Below are positions 1-8,528 of a stretch of 49,627 bases of DNA, piece after piece (position 1 is the first letter of the stretch; each line of letters starts with the position of its first letter). Source of the DNA: Candidatus Gastranaerophilales bacterium (GTDB taxonomy: Bacteria; Cyanobacteriota; Vampirovibrionia; Gastranaerophilales; Gastranaerophilaceae). The DNA lies in NCBI GenBank assembly GCA_944325585.1, contig CALVAS010000003.1:1-49627 (forward strand). Direction: 5' to 3'. The position numbers and the translations under genes were made by a program. Under the pieces are notes generated by a model. It was not told the DNA's origin. It did no database searches and saw only the letters and a list, made by a program, of their open reading frames with translations.

Positions 1-365
1 GTAAAAAAATCATGCCAATTGAAAATAAATACAGTATGTCAGAATTGAAAACAGCATTGAAAAAATATGTAGACAAAACAGGCCGAAGAATAACAATTGA
101 ATATCTGTTAATAAAGGATTTAAATGATTCAGCAGAATCAGCAAAAGAACTTGCCGAATATCTGGCGGATTTGAAGTGTAATGTGAATTTGATTCCGTAC
201 AATCCGACAGCCAAAAATGATTATCAGCGGCCGTCCGGTAATGCTGTTCAGCGCTTTAAATATCTGCTGGAGCATTCGGGTAAAAAGGTTACTGTCCGGC
301 TTGAAAGAGGTGCGGATATTGATGCGGCATGCGGACAATTGAGAGGAAAGGTTGAGAAAGACTGA
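1..365 (+). CDS. rlmN: 23S rRNA/tRNA adenine-2 methyltransferase RlmN, C-terminal part (5' truncated by window)
   Basis: The frame is open from the left edge, so the start lies outside the window. About 120 C-terminal residues are visible. They carry the RlmN signatures RRITIEYLLIKDLNDS, VNLIPYNP and RGADIDAACGQL; the Cys of AACGQL corresponds to the methyl-carrying catalytic cysteine of the family. RlmN is a radical-SAM enzyme that methylates C2 of A2503 in 23S rRNA and A37 in some tRNAs. The CxxxCxxC cluster motif would be upstream and cannot be checked here. The stop overlaps the dtd start by one base (TGATG), so the two genes are probably translationally coupled. Confidence 0.95.
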   Translation, partial: KKIMPIENKYSMSELKTALKKYVDKTGRRITIEYLLIKDLNDSAESAKELAEYLADLKCNVNLIPYNPTAKNDYQRPSGNAVQRFKYLLEHSGKKVTVRLERGADIDAACGQLRGKVEKD

Positions 366-802
366 TGAAAGCACTGATTCAAAGAGTTAAGAATGCGTCT
401 GTAACAATCGATAACGAACTTTATTCCAAAATTAATGCAGGGCTGCTGATTTTTCTGGGAGTCACAAAGGAGGATTCTGTCGAAAACTCGGAAAGGCTTG
501 CTCAAAAACTTTTAAATCTCAGAATCTTTGAAGATGAAAACGAAAAAATGAATTTATCCGTTACCGATGTGAAAGGTGAAATTCTTGTTGTTTCTCAATT
601 TACGCTGTGCGCTGATTGCCGGAAAGGTACCCGTCCAAGTTTTGACAACGCGGCGCCTCCGGAAAAGGCTGAAATTCTGTATAAAGATTTTGTAGAGCGT
701 ATGACCGGCTCCGGATTAACAGTAAAAACAGGTAAATTCCGTGCTATGATGGATGTAGCGCTTGTTAACGACGGGCCTGTTACGCTCTGGGTGGAAAAAT
801 AA
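365..802 (+). CDS. dtd: D-aminoacyl-tRNA deacylase
   Basis: This 145-residue protein has the usual length for Dtd. It carries the two active-site signatures: SQFTL at about 77-81 and the cross-subunit GPVT motif at about 137-140. Dtd hydrolyses D-amino acids from mischarged tRNA and also removes glycine from tRNA-Ala, so it is a cytosolic proofreading enzyme. It follows rlmN with a one-base overlap, which fits a small RNA-modification and translation-quality operon. Nothing in the sequence suggests loss of function. Confidence 0.95.
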   Translation: MKALIQRVKNASVTIDNELYSKINAGLLIFLGVTKEDSVENSERLAQKLLNLRIFEDENEKMNLSVTDVKGEILVVSQFTLCADCRKGTRPSFDNAAPPEKAEILYKDFVERMTGSGLTVKTGKFRAMMDVALVNDGPVTLWVEK

Positions 803-811
803 ATTCCCCAC

Positions 812-843
812 TTGCAAATATTTTACTTTTATGTTATTATAAT
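812..843 (+). promoter_or_regulatory. Predicted sigma-70-type promoter upstream of the Zn-ribbon gene
   Basis: TTGCAA (812-817) is followed after 17 nt by TATTAT (835-840); an overlapping TATAAT lies at 838-843. The leader to the ATG at 946 would be about 100 nt and very AT-rich. This promoter would separate the downstream gene-rimM-trmD unit from rlmN-dtd. Confidence 0.5.
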
Positions 844-945
844 TATATTAAGTATATTGATATTTATATTATTACCGAGGAGTAATTAATTTTTTAAATC
901 TATTTTTATTATGCGATTATTTTTTTTAATTAAGAGGCTTTCAAT

Positions 946-1941
946 ATGTATGTAAACAAGTGCGTTAAGTGCGGTCGTGAATTTGAGACGAAAAACCCCA
1001 AACGAGTAATTTGCCCGGATTGTTTATATCCGGATAAAAAGATGATGATTAATCCATCTGCCGATGCAGGTTCTGATACATCTGCGGCGCAAAGCCAGTC
1101 AGGAGAACCTGAAGTTTTGAGAAGTTACAGCACAGAAGATAAACCGCAATTTTATAACAGTTATTCAAGCGGCGGAAACGAAAATCAGAACAATTACCGT
1201 CGTCCGCAGCAGCGTAATTACAATAATAACCAGGGCGGTTACAGACGTGATAACAATCGCCAGGGGTATAACAGAAATAATCAGGGCGGCTACAATCGTG
1301 ATAATCGCAGAGGCGGTTACAATCAAAGACCGCAGCAGGGCGGATTTAACAGAGGCGGATTTAATCAACGCCGTCCGCAGCAAAACAGATTTAACAAACG
1401 TCCCGGAAAACCAAAAGCTCCAAAACAGCTTCTGGTAAGCAAAGAACAGCTGGAACAAATTGAATTGCTCTATAAATCAATGCTTCCGCTTCCAAATCCG
1501 GATGCGCATGAAGTAATCGGAGAAAAAATCGGTTTGGAACCAAGAAAAGTATTTTTCGGAATTAACCTTGTAAGACAAAAACTTATGCTTCCGAAATTAC
1601 CTTTCCCGAAACGTAAACTGGCTATTTCACCGGATCAGCTTTTTGCAATTAAAAATCTTTATGAACCGTTGCTGCCGCTGCCTCCAATCGGATGCCACAA
1701 AATTATAGCAGCACAATTAAAAATGGATGAGTGGCGTGTTCACGTAGGTATCGGTTTGATTCGTTCTCAAATGGGATTACAGCGTTGGAATCAGGATAGA
1801 GCTGATGCTCCTGAAGAGTTTAAAAAGAAACCTGAAGATGCGCAGGCTGATAATGCAAATGAACAAACTGCCGAAGTGGCTGAAGAAAAACCGAAACGCG
1901 GCAGAAAACCTAAAAAGGCAGAAGAAGCCGCCGAGTCATGA
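946..1941 (+). CDS. Zn-ribbon protein with Arg/Gly/Asn-rich disordered region and two HTH-like repeats
   Basis: I do not recognise a named family for this 331-residue protein. The N-terminus has a CxxC...CxxC zinc ribbon (C6, C9, C23, C26). Residues about 75-160 are low-complexity and rich in Gly, Arg, Asn, Gln and Tyr, with repeated GGY/GGF and RRP units that resemble eukaryotic RGG RNA-binding regions. Two tandem repeats follow (about 165-217 and 228-280). They share the pattern S..QL..I..LY...LPLP...H..I...L......V..GI.L.R, which could be a pair of small helix-turn-helix folds. The tail is acidic with a KPKRGRKPKK segment resembling an AT-hook. It overlaps rimM by 4 bp (ATGA), so a role with RNA or ribosomes is plausible but inferred only from context and composition. 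Confidence 0.85.
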   Translation: MYVNKCVKCGREFETKNPKRVICPDCLYPDKKMMINPSADAGSDTSAAQSQSGEPEVLRSYSTEDKPQFYNSYSSGGNENQNNYRRPQQRNYNNNQGGYRRDNNRQGYNRNNQGGYNRDNRRGGYNQRPQQGGFNRGGFNQRRPQQNRFNKRPGKPKAPKQLLVSKEQLEQIELLYKSMLPLPNPDAHEVIGEKIGLEPRKVFFGINLVRQKLMLPKLPFPKRKLAISPDQLFAIKNLYEPLLPLPPIGCHKIIAAQLKMDEWRVHVGIGLIRSQMGLQRWNQDRADAPEEFKKKPEDAQADNANEQTAEVAEEKPKRGRKPKKAEEAAES

Positions 1942-2450
1942 GCAAATTTATATCAGTAGGTAAAATTCTGAATTTTCATGGCATTCAGGGTGAAGCTAAA
2001 GTTGGTTACTCTAAAAACCAGCAGGAATTTTTCTGCGGATTGAAGGAAGTCTTCGTAAAAGAGCAGCAGGATTATAAACCGTTAAAGATAAAAAATATAC
2101 GGCTGCATAAAAACTTTGCGATTGTAAAGTTTGACGGAATCAATTCAATTGATGAATTGATTGAATATAAAGGGGCTTTGCTTTTTGTTGACGAAAGTGT
2201 TATTCGCGAATCTCTTGATGAAGATGAGTTTTTGATTGATGAGCTTGTCGGATTAGAGGTTTTTGATAAAGACGGCAATAAGCTCGGATTTATTGTCGGA
2301 GTTTCCAACAACGGCGCTTCCGATTTGCTTTCAATAAAGACAAAGTCCAATAATATTTCATTAGTTCCGTTTGTAAAGGCTATTGTGACTGATGTAAGTC
2401 TTAAAGAGAAGAAAGTGACGATAAATAATATTGAGGGGTTACTTCAATGA
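1938..2450 (+). CDS. rimM: Ribosome maturation factor RimM
   Basis: This 170-residue protein has the RimM layout. The N-terminal beta-barrel begins with the conserved GKILNFHGIQGEAKV stretch. The C-terminal PRC-barrel has the pattern ELVGLEVFD..GN.LG and ends with an LVPFV..IV.DV segment. RimM binds S19 and helps mature the head of the 30S subunit. It overlaps both neighbours by 4 bp (ATGA) and sits directly before trmD, the classical rimM-trmD order. Confidence 0.95.
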   Translation: MSKFISVGKILNFHGIQGEAKVGYSKNQQEFFCGLKEVFVKEQQDYKPLKIKNIRLHKNFAIVKFDGINSIDELIEYKGALLFVDESVIRESLDEDEFLIDELVGLEVFDKDGNKLGFIVGVSNNGASDLLSIKTKSNNISLVPFVKAIVTDVSLKEKKVTINNIEGLLQ

Positions 2451-3118
2451 GATTCGACGTGTTGACTTTGTTTCCTGAGATGATTGAATCACATTGTTCA
2501 TACAGTATCTTAAAAAGAGCTGTTGAAAATTCAGTTATTGAAGTCAATACGATTAATCCGCGGGATTTTACTCTTGATAAGCACCGCAAAGTTGATGATA
2601 CGCCTTACGGCGGCGGGGCCGGAATGGTTTTAATGCCTCAGCCGTATGTTGACGCTTATGAAAGCGTAGAAAAAATGCCAAATTCTGTCACAATAATGCT
2701 TTCACCGCAGGGGGAACCTTTGTGCGAGAAAATTGTAAAAGATTTGGCTGGATATGAGCAGATAATCTGTTTGTGCGGGCATTATGAAGGTTTTGACGAG
2801 CGAATAAGAGAAATTATAAAACCGCGTGAAATTTCACTTGGAGATTTTGTTTTGACGGGCGGTGAACTTCCTGCGCTTTGCCTTATTGATGCGGTCAGCA
2901 GAAAATTAGAAGGAACATTAGGCAAAATAGAAAGTGCTGAAGATGACAGTTTTTCCGACGGGCTTTTAGAATATCCGCAGTACACAAAACCGCGGGAATT
3001 CAGAGGTTTGAAAGTTCCGGAAGTTCTTTTAAACGGAAATCATAAAGAAATAAACGAGTTTAGATATCAGCAGAGACTTTTAAGGACAAAGGCAAGGCGT
3101 CCTGATTTGCTGGAGTAA
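2447..3118 (+). CDS. trmD: tRNA (guanine-37-N1)-methyltransferase TrmD
   Basis: This 223-residue SPOUT-family methyltransferase makes m1G37 in tRNAs reading CNN codons and so prevents +1 frameshifting. Visible signatures are PYGGGAGMVLMP (about residue 58-69), LCGHYEGFDERI and SLGDFVLTGGELP of the trefoil-knot SAM site, and the C-terminal YTKPREFRG..VPEVLLNGNH segment. The length is slightly short of the usual 230-250 but no motif is missing. It is the last gene of the operon and converges on a minus-strand gene 12 bp away, with no clear hairpin between them. Confidence 0.96.
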   Translation: MRFDVLTLFPEMIESHCSYSILKRAVENSVIEVNTINPRDFTLDKHRKVDDTPYGGGAGMVLMPQPYVDAYESVEKMPNSVTIMLSPQGEPLCEKIVKDLAGYEQIICLCGHYEGFDERIREIIKPREISLGDFVLTGGELPALCLIDAVSRKLEGTLGKIESAEDDSFSDGLLEYPQYTKPREFRGLKVPEVLLNGNHKEINEFRYQQRLLRTKARRPDLLE

Positions 3119-3130
3119 AATCGTTACGTG

Positions 3131-3595
3131 CTATTTTTGTAAATATTTTTTAGAGCCTATTCCGAGTCCGTCTTTCAGGAATGTAAATCCAGCATAAGCT
3201 GCAAGTGCAATTCCGCTTCCGCATGCCAGTTTTTTACCTTTAGCAAGAAGTGCTGTCAAACCCAGTCCCAGCGGTACTACATTAGACACAAGCATTGAAC
3301 CCAAACCTGAAAAGTATCCGATTGCGGAGTTAAAGAAATTAAGAAAATTATTTTCAAGATGATATTTAAAAACTTTATCTTTCATTTCACCCTTCCAGAG
3401 GCTAGGAGTGTCAAGTTTTTGAGAGTTTTCAAACAAATCCATGCTGACATTTGCATCTCTTGATTCGGATGTTATGTCAGCCTGAAGTTTTCCGATATTA
3501 TGAGCATCGCGCAAAATTAAGTACAAAGCACCGGCACCTGCGGTCTTTGCTAAATATTTTCCGTAATTATTTTTTACTGCGTTAATAATACTCAT
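3131..3595 (-). CDS. Hypothetical protein with two C-terminal hydrophobic segments
   Basis: This is a 154-residue protein of no family I recognise. The first ~90 residues are mixed and charged. Two hydrophobic, Gly/Ala-rich stretches follow (about 90-120 and 124-145) that look like membrane helices or a helical hairpin. There is no signal peptide. It lies 11 bp downstream of the HEAT-like gene on the same strand, so the pair probably forms one transcript. A short Lys-rich soluble part with a Gly/Ala-rich helix is shared in style with the protein at 21996. Confidence 0.7.
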   Translation of the reverse strand: MSIINAVKNNYGKYLAKTAGAGALYLILRDAHNIGKLQADITSESRDANVSMDLFENSQKLDTPSLWKGEMKDKVFKYHLENNFLNFFNSAIGYFSGLGSMLVSNVVPLGLGLTALLAKGKKLACGSGIALAAYAGFTFLKDGLGIGSKKYLQK

Positions 3596-3606
3596 TATTT
3601 AACCCT

Positions 3607-4455
3607 TTATTTTTTGTTTGTTTCGGAATTTTTTTCAGGAACTTCAAATTCTTTTTCAATCACGTTTCCTGACATTTTGAGAAGAATATTTGTTGCCTGT
3701 GCTGCGTCCTGTCCGTAACCGGAGGTTGAAGTTTGCATTTTTTTGAGAACCCCGACCGTGTAATCGTCTCCGGTACACGTTCTTGAATCAAGCATGCTGA
3801 GTGCTAAAAATCTGATTTGTTGAGAGGGATCCTGAAGCATTTTGTTAATCAGAGCGGTCAATGCTGCATCATCTTTCCGGCTGTCATCTTCCTGAAGTCT
3901 TGCAACTACTTCTTTTGCACCCATCATTCTGACTTCCGGATCCTGACTGTTTAAATAATTTTCCAAATTTTTGATATATTCATCTGTTAATTCAACAATT
4001 TTTCGTTTTTCAGTCTTTTTTTTGTCGGCGGACTCTGTTGTTTTTGTCTCAGTTGTTTGTTTGCTTTCTGTGTTTGTTGAATTTGTGTTATCAGACTGCA
4101 TCAATTGCGCGGCAGGTTGTGAGGACCCGCCCCCTTGCGGTGATTGGATTGTGTTGTTTACAACTGCATTCCCGCCTTGCGCTGTTATTCCTCCTGGCGG
4201 AACAAATTGCTGGGTATAATAATTGGACGGATATGCCATCCCCGGCAACCCCTGATAAACAGGAAGATTTCCCGTCGGATTCAGGTTGGGAATCCCGACT
4301 GACGGATTATATATTTGGATATTTACACCTGCGCAGCTCGGCGGTGCAGCAGGATTTGAAGTATAATTTACCGGCTGCTGTTGAACTGCCGGCTGAATTG
4401 TCTGCGGTAATACTGTTTGTAATTGGTTGTTTCCCTGATTGTAAACTGATGTCAT
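3607..4455 (-). CDS. HEAT-repeat-like protein with Pro/Gln/Asn-rich N-terminal half
   Basis: The 282 residues split into two parts. Residues 1 to about 135 are low-complexity and rich in Gln, Pro, Asn and Thr, probably disordered. A charged Thr/Glu/Lys spacer leads to an alpha-helical region (about 150-260) with the pattern of two to three HEAT-like repeats (EYIKNLENYLNSQDPEVRMM, LINKMLQDPSQQIRFLALS). HEAT repeats are protein-protein scaffolds. The start ATG is supported by an AAGGGT Shine-Dalgarno site. Function is unknown; it is likely co-expressed with the small membrane-type protein downstream. Confidence 0.75.
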   Translation of the reverse strand: MTSVYNQGNNQLQTVLPQTIQPAVQQQPVNYTSNPAAPPSCAGVNIQIYNPSVGIPNLNPTGNLPVYQGLPGMAYPSNYYTQQFVPPGGITAQGGNAVVNNTIQSPQGGGSSQPAAQLMQSDNTNSTNTESKQTTETKTTESADKKKTEKRKIVELTDEYIKNLENYLNSQDPEVRMMGAKEVVARLQEDDSRKDDAALTALINKMLQDPSQQIRFLALSMLDSRTCTGDDYTVGVLKKMQTSTSGYGQDAAQATNILLKMSGNVIEKEFEVPEKNSETNKK

Positions 4456-4572
4456 AACACTACCCTTTTAAAAATTACTTATATATTAAAAGTATTTAAG
4501 CAGAAATTTATTGCTTTAATTTTATAAAGATTAAGAAATGTTAAATATATTTTTTAAATTTTTGATTTTGCA

Positions 4573-4578
4573 TATAAT
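4573..4578 (+). promoter_or_regulatory. -10 box TATAAT, predicted leaderless start
   Basis: A perfect TATAAT ends 6 nt before the ATG at 4585 and there is no Shine-Dalgarno sequence. Transcription would begin at or within a base of the A of the ATG. The same arrangement recurs at five other genes in the window. Confidence 0.55.
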
Positions 4579-4584
4579 AAAATT

Positions 4585-5166
4585 ATGGGAAGTTACGAAG
4601 ATACATATCTGGCAAAGCGTCCGCAGGAACTCTGTCATATGTGCGGGCGGTGCTGTCGTGTGGTCACTACATCAAAGTCTTACGAGGAATTGAAGGCTTT
4701 GCAAGCGCAGAATGATATCGGTGCCTGCGAGTTTTTAAAGATTTTTGAACCGTATCCGTCAATTGAAGCAGCCAGAAAAGTTGATAAAGAGCTTGTCGAT
4801 AATGTTATAAATCTATTGAAAGAGGACGGCAATTACGACGAAAGCAAAATGACTTTTTACGGATGCAAATATCTTCAGGATGACAATTTATGTTCGATTT
4901 ATGAAGAACGACCGGTACTTTGCCGTCATTGTCCATCTACTCCGTGGTCAATTGTTCCGCCGGGATGCGGATTTGAGGGCTGGCTGTTTATGGAACGCGA
5001 AAACGCCAAGCAAAAAGTCCGCAAGGCAAAAGAAGATTTGCTTGAACTTCAGCTTCTCAAACAAAAAAAGACTGATGAAGAATTTTTGAAAAAAGTTGCC
5101 TCCGTCGAACATAAAATCTTAAATACTATTGAACTTTACAAAAAATACGGCTCTTATGACTGGTAA
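4585..5166 (+). CDS. YkgJ-family cysteine cluster protein
   Basis: The 193-residue protein begins with the CxxCGxCC motif (C17, C20, C23, C24). Further cysteines follow in GACEFL, YGCKYL, NLCSIYEERPVLCRHCP and PPGCGF, the conserved pattern of the YkgJ zinc- or iron-chelating family. The biochemical role of the family is not firmly established; metal binding is a family-level inference. The C-terminal ~60 residues are a charged, probably coiled-coil helix. The gene stands alone, converges with the DUF3536 gene one base away, and has a leaderless-type promoter. Confidence 0.85.
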   Translation: MGSYEDTYLAKRPQELCHMCGRCCRVVTTSKSYEELKALQAQNDIGACEFLKIFEPYPSIEAARKVDKELVDNVINLLKEDGNYDESKMTFYGCKYLQDDNLCSIYEERPVLCRHCPSTPWSIVPPGCGFEGWLFMERENAKQKVRKAKEDLLELQLLKQKKTDEEFLKKVASVEHKILNTIELYKKYGSYDW

Positions 5167-5167
5167 A

Positions 5168-7669
5168 TTAATTTCCTGCCTTTGCCAGTTTTGTTCTGTA
5201 AAATTCCGTGTTGATATTAAGTTTTGTTCCTATGTCAAGAAGCATATCGACAAATTTTTTATCGCTAGTTCTGTTTGAAGTTTTGCTTGACTCAATAATT
5301 TCGCCGATTTTGTGATAAATTTTTGAAAAATAAATGTTTTGCGCTTCTGAAATGTCAATTTCAAGCTCAAGTTTTTCAATGTAGTCAAACAGTTCCAGAA
5401 CAACGTCAGCCTGCTGAATTTCAAAACTGTAAGCCAGACGGTTAATGTTTTGAAGAATTTTTTTGCTGAAAATAGCATTTGACGGTTGTTTATCAAGTTT
5501 TATGCCCATTGTTCTGGTTTCAAGATTAATATCAGATGCTTCCTGAAGTACCGCAGGATCAACAAACCCGTTTGAATCCTGTATAAGTTCATTGAATTTA
5601 CGGCTCAGGGCATATTCCGCCGCAATCTTGAATTCGTCAGGAATTGAAAGACCAAGATTTTGCATTTGATAAATTGAGCTTTTTCCTTCGTTGTACATTT
5701 CCTGATAAATCTGAGCAAACTTTTGCATTTTGCCTTTCAAAAGTCTTTGCAGAATTTTTCTTCTTTCTTCAATAAAGATATCTTTCAGTGTAAAGTAATC
5801 TTTTCCGAAGTATTCATCCAGTGCTCTGATTATTTCAGTCAGCGGGTTAAGCAGGAATGTTTTAATAAGTTCGGTTTTCAAATGATTATACTCGTTTTCG
5901 TCAGAGTATTCTTTGATTGCACAGTGGAAATCTCCGCCTGAATACTGCATAAGTGCAAATACAAGATTTTGTTTTTGTAATGTTACCATTGATTGAAGTT
6001 CAATGTTGCCGATTACAAAATTCGAGTTGCCTTTTTGAACTTTTTGATAATCGTTTCTTTTGATTGTGTAGCAGTAAACGTTTTCTTCATCTTCAAAGTC
6101 CTGATAAAGTGACGAAATTGCCCACAAACTTGCGACCTGTTTTCCAGTAACAATTGACGGTTTTACAAAGTTGTTGAAAATATCTCTGCCAGTTCCGTAT
6201 TCTGTTATGTTGCTTCTTGCCTCTGAGAGAATTTCCGTAAAATGAGTTTCAAAATCTTTTTTAGTGAATTTTGCGGCAAGCTGCATAGCGCGTGCTGCGT
6301 ATTTCATAATCTGTACGGTTTCAATTCCTGAAATTTCAGAGAAGAACCAGCCGCAGCTTGTGTACATAAGCATTGCCTGACGTTGAATTTCTAAAAGTTC
6401 CATGCCTTTTACTTTTTGTGCGTCTGAAAGTTCAGGACGAAAATGTTCATTCTGAAATTTTAAAACATTCATCAAATTTCTGTCCAGAATAACTTGAATA
6501 TATTTATTTCTGACTTCCCAGCAGTCTTTATTAAAGTAGTTTGGAGCCTGTTCTTCAAATACTTTAACAAGTTCATCCCGAAGGTAGTCAAGTGCATCCC
6601 GAAGCGGTTTTCTCCATTTTTGATTCCAGCCGGGATGTCCGCCGGTTGAGCATCCGCAGTCCTCTTTCCAGCGTCCTACACCATGGAAACAGCTCCAGCT
6701 TGAAGCCTGTTTTATATCCACTTCATAATCGCTGCGGTATTTTTCCAGATACTCGCCGTAATTTGTCAGGGTGAACCCTTCTTCTTTTGCCTTTATCTGA
6801 AGAACGTACGCAAGAGCCATATCACCGAATTTTGTGTGGTGTCCGTAGCTTTCGCCATCCGTTGCAATATTTACAAGCTGAGGATAGTCGCGGCAGTCGG
6901 AAACTCCTTCACGAAGACGTTTTGCAAACTTGTTTCCGTCTTTTAAAAGTTCATCAAATGCAACAGAGCGGGAAATTGCACCGTCATAAAAGAATAAATC
7001 AATATATTTGCCCGGAGCTGATTTGATGTAATATCTGTAAGATCTGGCAGGGTCAATATTTCCCCAGCTTACATCAGTCCATTCCTTATCATTTTCTTTT
7101 CTTATTTTCAATGCCTGATAAGGAGAAAGAACCGTAAATTTAATCCCGTTTGCTTCAAGAACCCGAAGAGTATCATCATCAACAGCCGTTTCAGCAAGCC
7201 ACATTCCCTCAGGTTTTCTGCCAAAACGGTATTCAAAATCTCTTATACCCCATTTTACCTGAGTTTCTTTGTCTCTTTCATTTGCAAGGGGCATGATAAT
7301 ATGGTTGTAAACCTGCGCCATGGCATTTCCATGACCTGAATGTTCCGTTACACTTTCGATATCGGCTTTTATAATTCTTTCATAAGTCAGCGGTGCAAAC
7401 TGTTCCATCCATGATAACAGTGTAGGCCCGAAGTTGAAACTCATATGTTCATAGTTGTTTACAACATCAAGAATCCGATTTCTGCTGTCAACGATTTTGG
7501 AAACAGAATTCGGATTATAGCATTCTTTGTTTATTCTCTCATTCCAGTCATGAAACGGAAGAGCGCTGTCTTGCAGTTCAATTGCTTCCAGCCACGGATT
7601 TTCTCTGGGCGGCTGGTAAAAATGTCCGTGTATTGTTAAAAATTTTTCAGTATTTTTTTCTTCAGTCAT
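5168..7669 (-). CDS. GH57-type glycoside hydrolase / DUF3536 protein
   Basis: This 833-residue cytosolic protein (no signal peptide) starts with the GH57 motif HGHFYQPPRENPW (about 14-26). GMWLAETA places a Glu near residue 160 where GH57 enzymes have the catalytic nucleophile. IATDGESYGHH places an Asp near 271 that matches the acid/base motif. The C-terminal ~400 residues match the DUF3536 type of extension, largely helical. GH57 members act on alpha-glucans (amylase, branching enzyme, 4-alpha-glucanotransferase). The exact activity cannot be read from sequence, but glycogen or maltodextrin metabolism is likely. The start ATG has an AAGGAG site. Confidence 0.88.
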   Translation of the reverse strand: MTEEKNTEKFLTIHGHFYQPPRENPWLEAIELQDSALPFHDWNERINKECYNPNSVSKIVDSRNRILDVVNNYEHMSFNFGPTLLSWMEQFAPLTYERIIKADIESVTEHSGHGNAMAQVYNHIIMPLANERDKETQVKWGIRDFEYRFGRKPEGMWLAETAVDDDTLRVLEANGIKFTVLSPYQALKIRKENDKEWTDVSWGNIDPARSYRYYIKSAPGKYIDLFFYDGAISRSVAFDELLKDGNKFAKRLREGVSDCRDYPQLVNIATDGESYGHHTKFGDMALAYVLQIKAKEEGFTLTNYGEYLEKYRSDYEVDIKQASSWSCFHGVGRWKEDCGCSTGGHPGWNQKWRKPLRDALDYLRDELVKVFEEQAPNYFNKDCWEVRNKYIQVILDRNLMNVLKFQNEHFRPELSDAQKVKGMELLEIQRQAMLMYTSCGWFFSEISGIETVQIMKYAARAMQLAAKFTKKDFETHFTEILSEARSNITEYGTGRDIFNNFVKPSIVTGKQVASLWAISSLYQDFEDEENVYCYTIKRNDYQKVQKGNSNFVIGNIELQSMVTLQKQNLVFALMQYSGGDFHCAIKEYSDENEYNHLKTELIKTFLLNPLTEIIRALDEYFGKDYFTLKDIFIEERRKILQRLLKGKMQKFAQIYQEMYNEGKSSIYQMQNLGLSIPDEFKIAAEYALSRKFNELIQDSNGFVDPAVLQEASDINLETRTMGIKLDKQPSNAIFSKKILQNINRLAYSFEIQQADVVLELFDYIEKLELEIDISEAQNIYFSKIYHKIGEIIESSKTSNRTSDKKFVDMLLDIGTKLNINTEFYRTKLAKAGN

Positions 7670-7709
7670 TTCTTAACTCCTTGAAAACGCTCTATCGTAT
7701 CTTTAAACA

Positions 7710-8231
7710 CTACTTGTTTTCGGTTTCTTTTTTGGGTTTTACGGTCAGCACTTTAAATTGGTCAACATCCATCCAGACATCGCCCAGTGCATTTGAAAAA
7801 ACTTTTCCTGAAAATTCGATTTCATCTCCTGCATTCAAATCAATATGCTTTTCAGCTTCCGCTCTTTTTAGAAATATTTTAAGCTCTGATAGCGGAACAT
7901 TATGATCTGTTACGTCAGGACGCTGGATTAAAAACGTTATAAAATCTTCCGAACTTTTCATTGCAGGCTTGTAGTCAAGACCTAATGTGGAAAATTTATC
8001 AAACTTTCCTTTGATTTTTACATATTTGTTGAGATAGAAAGACGGGTTTTTAACCATGTCGAGCGGTTGAACCGGAATGTAATTTCTTGTTGGAGCAGGT
8101 GCAGAAACCGCAATCAAGGGATTTTCAAGATTTATTCCTGCGGTGTTGCCGACAAGGTTTCCTGTTGCTGCAGAAACGCATAAACCTGTTGATAATATTA
8201 AAATTGATAATACATATTTCGCTTTTCCCAT
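7710..8231 (-). CDS. Secreted protein, OB-fold-like
   Basis: I chose the ATG at 8231 because it has a GAAGGGA site 8 nt upstream and starts a clean signal peptide (MGKAKYVLSILILSTGLCVSA). The product is 173 residues. After cleavage, a short linker leads to a beta-rich domain with the pattern VKIKGKF.KFS...F..LIQRPD...E.KIFLKRAEA...GDEIEFSGKV, resembling nucleic-acid-binding-type OB folds found in exported proteins. The function is unknown; it is probably periplasmic or surface-exposed. It is the gene just downstream of an AT-rich divergent intergenic region. Confidence 0.75.
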   Translation of the reverse strand: MGKAKYVLSILILSTGLCVSAATGNLVGNTAGINLENPLIAVSAPAPTRNYIPVQPLDMVKNPSFYLNKYVKIKGKFDKFSTLGLDYKPAMKSSEDFITFLIQRPDVTDHNVPLSELKIFLKRAEAEKHIDLNAGDEIEFSGKVFSNALGDVWMDVDQFKVLTVKPKKETENK

Positions 8232-8528
8232 TTTATTTTCCCTTCTTTGACTCTCCACAATATTATTTTACCACATAAAACATTTTTTTGTATATATTTT
8301 CGTTATATTGATAATAAAATGCTCTATAAGATTTTCACTTGTACATGCGGCTAATATCAATATGAGATATTAATTTCACCACAAATATTTTTCTTGTAAT
8401 CGTTTTTTTAGACGATTGTAAAACCGGATTGTTTAATTCATTATGTATATACTCAAGCTATGGATTAGATATCCTGAAAATTAAATATTTTATGTTTTTA
8501 CCCCGCTATACAATAAAGGAATAAATAA

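Noticed and set aside
4038-4457. Plus-strand frames antisense to the HEAT-like gene
   Set aside because: The minus-strand gene has a ribosome site and recognisable repeats; the plus frames have neither.
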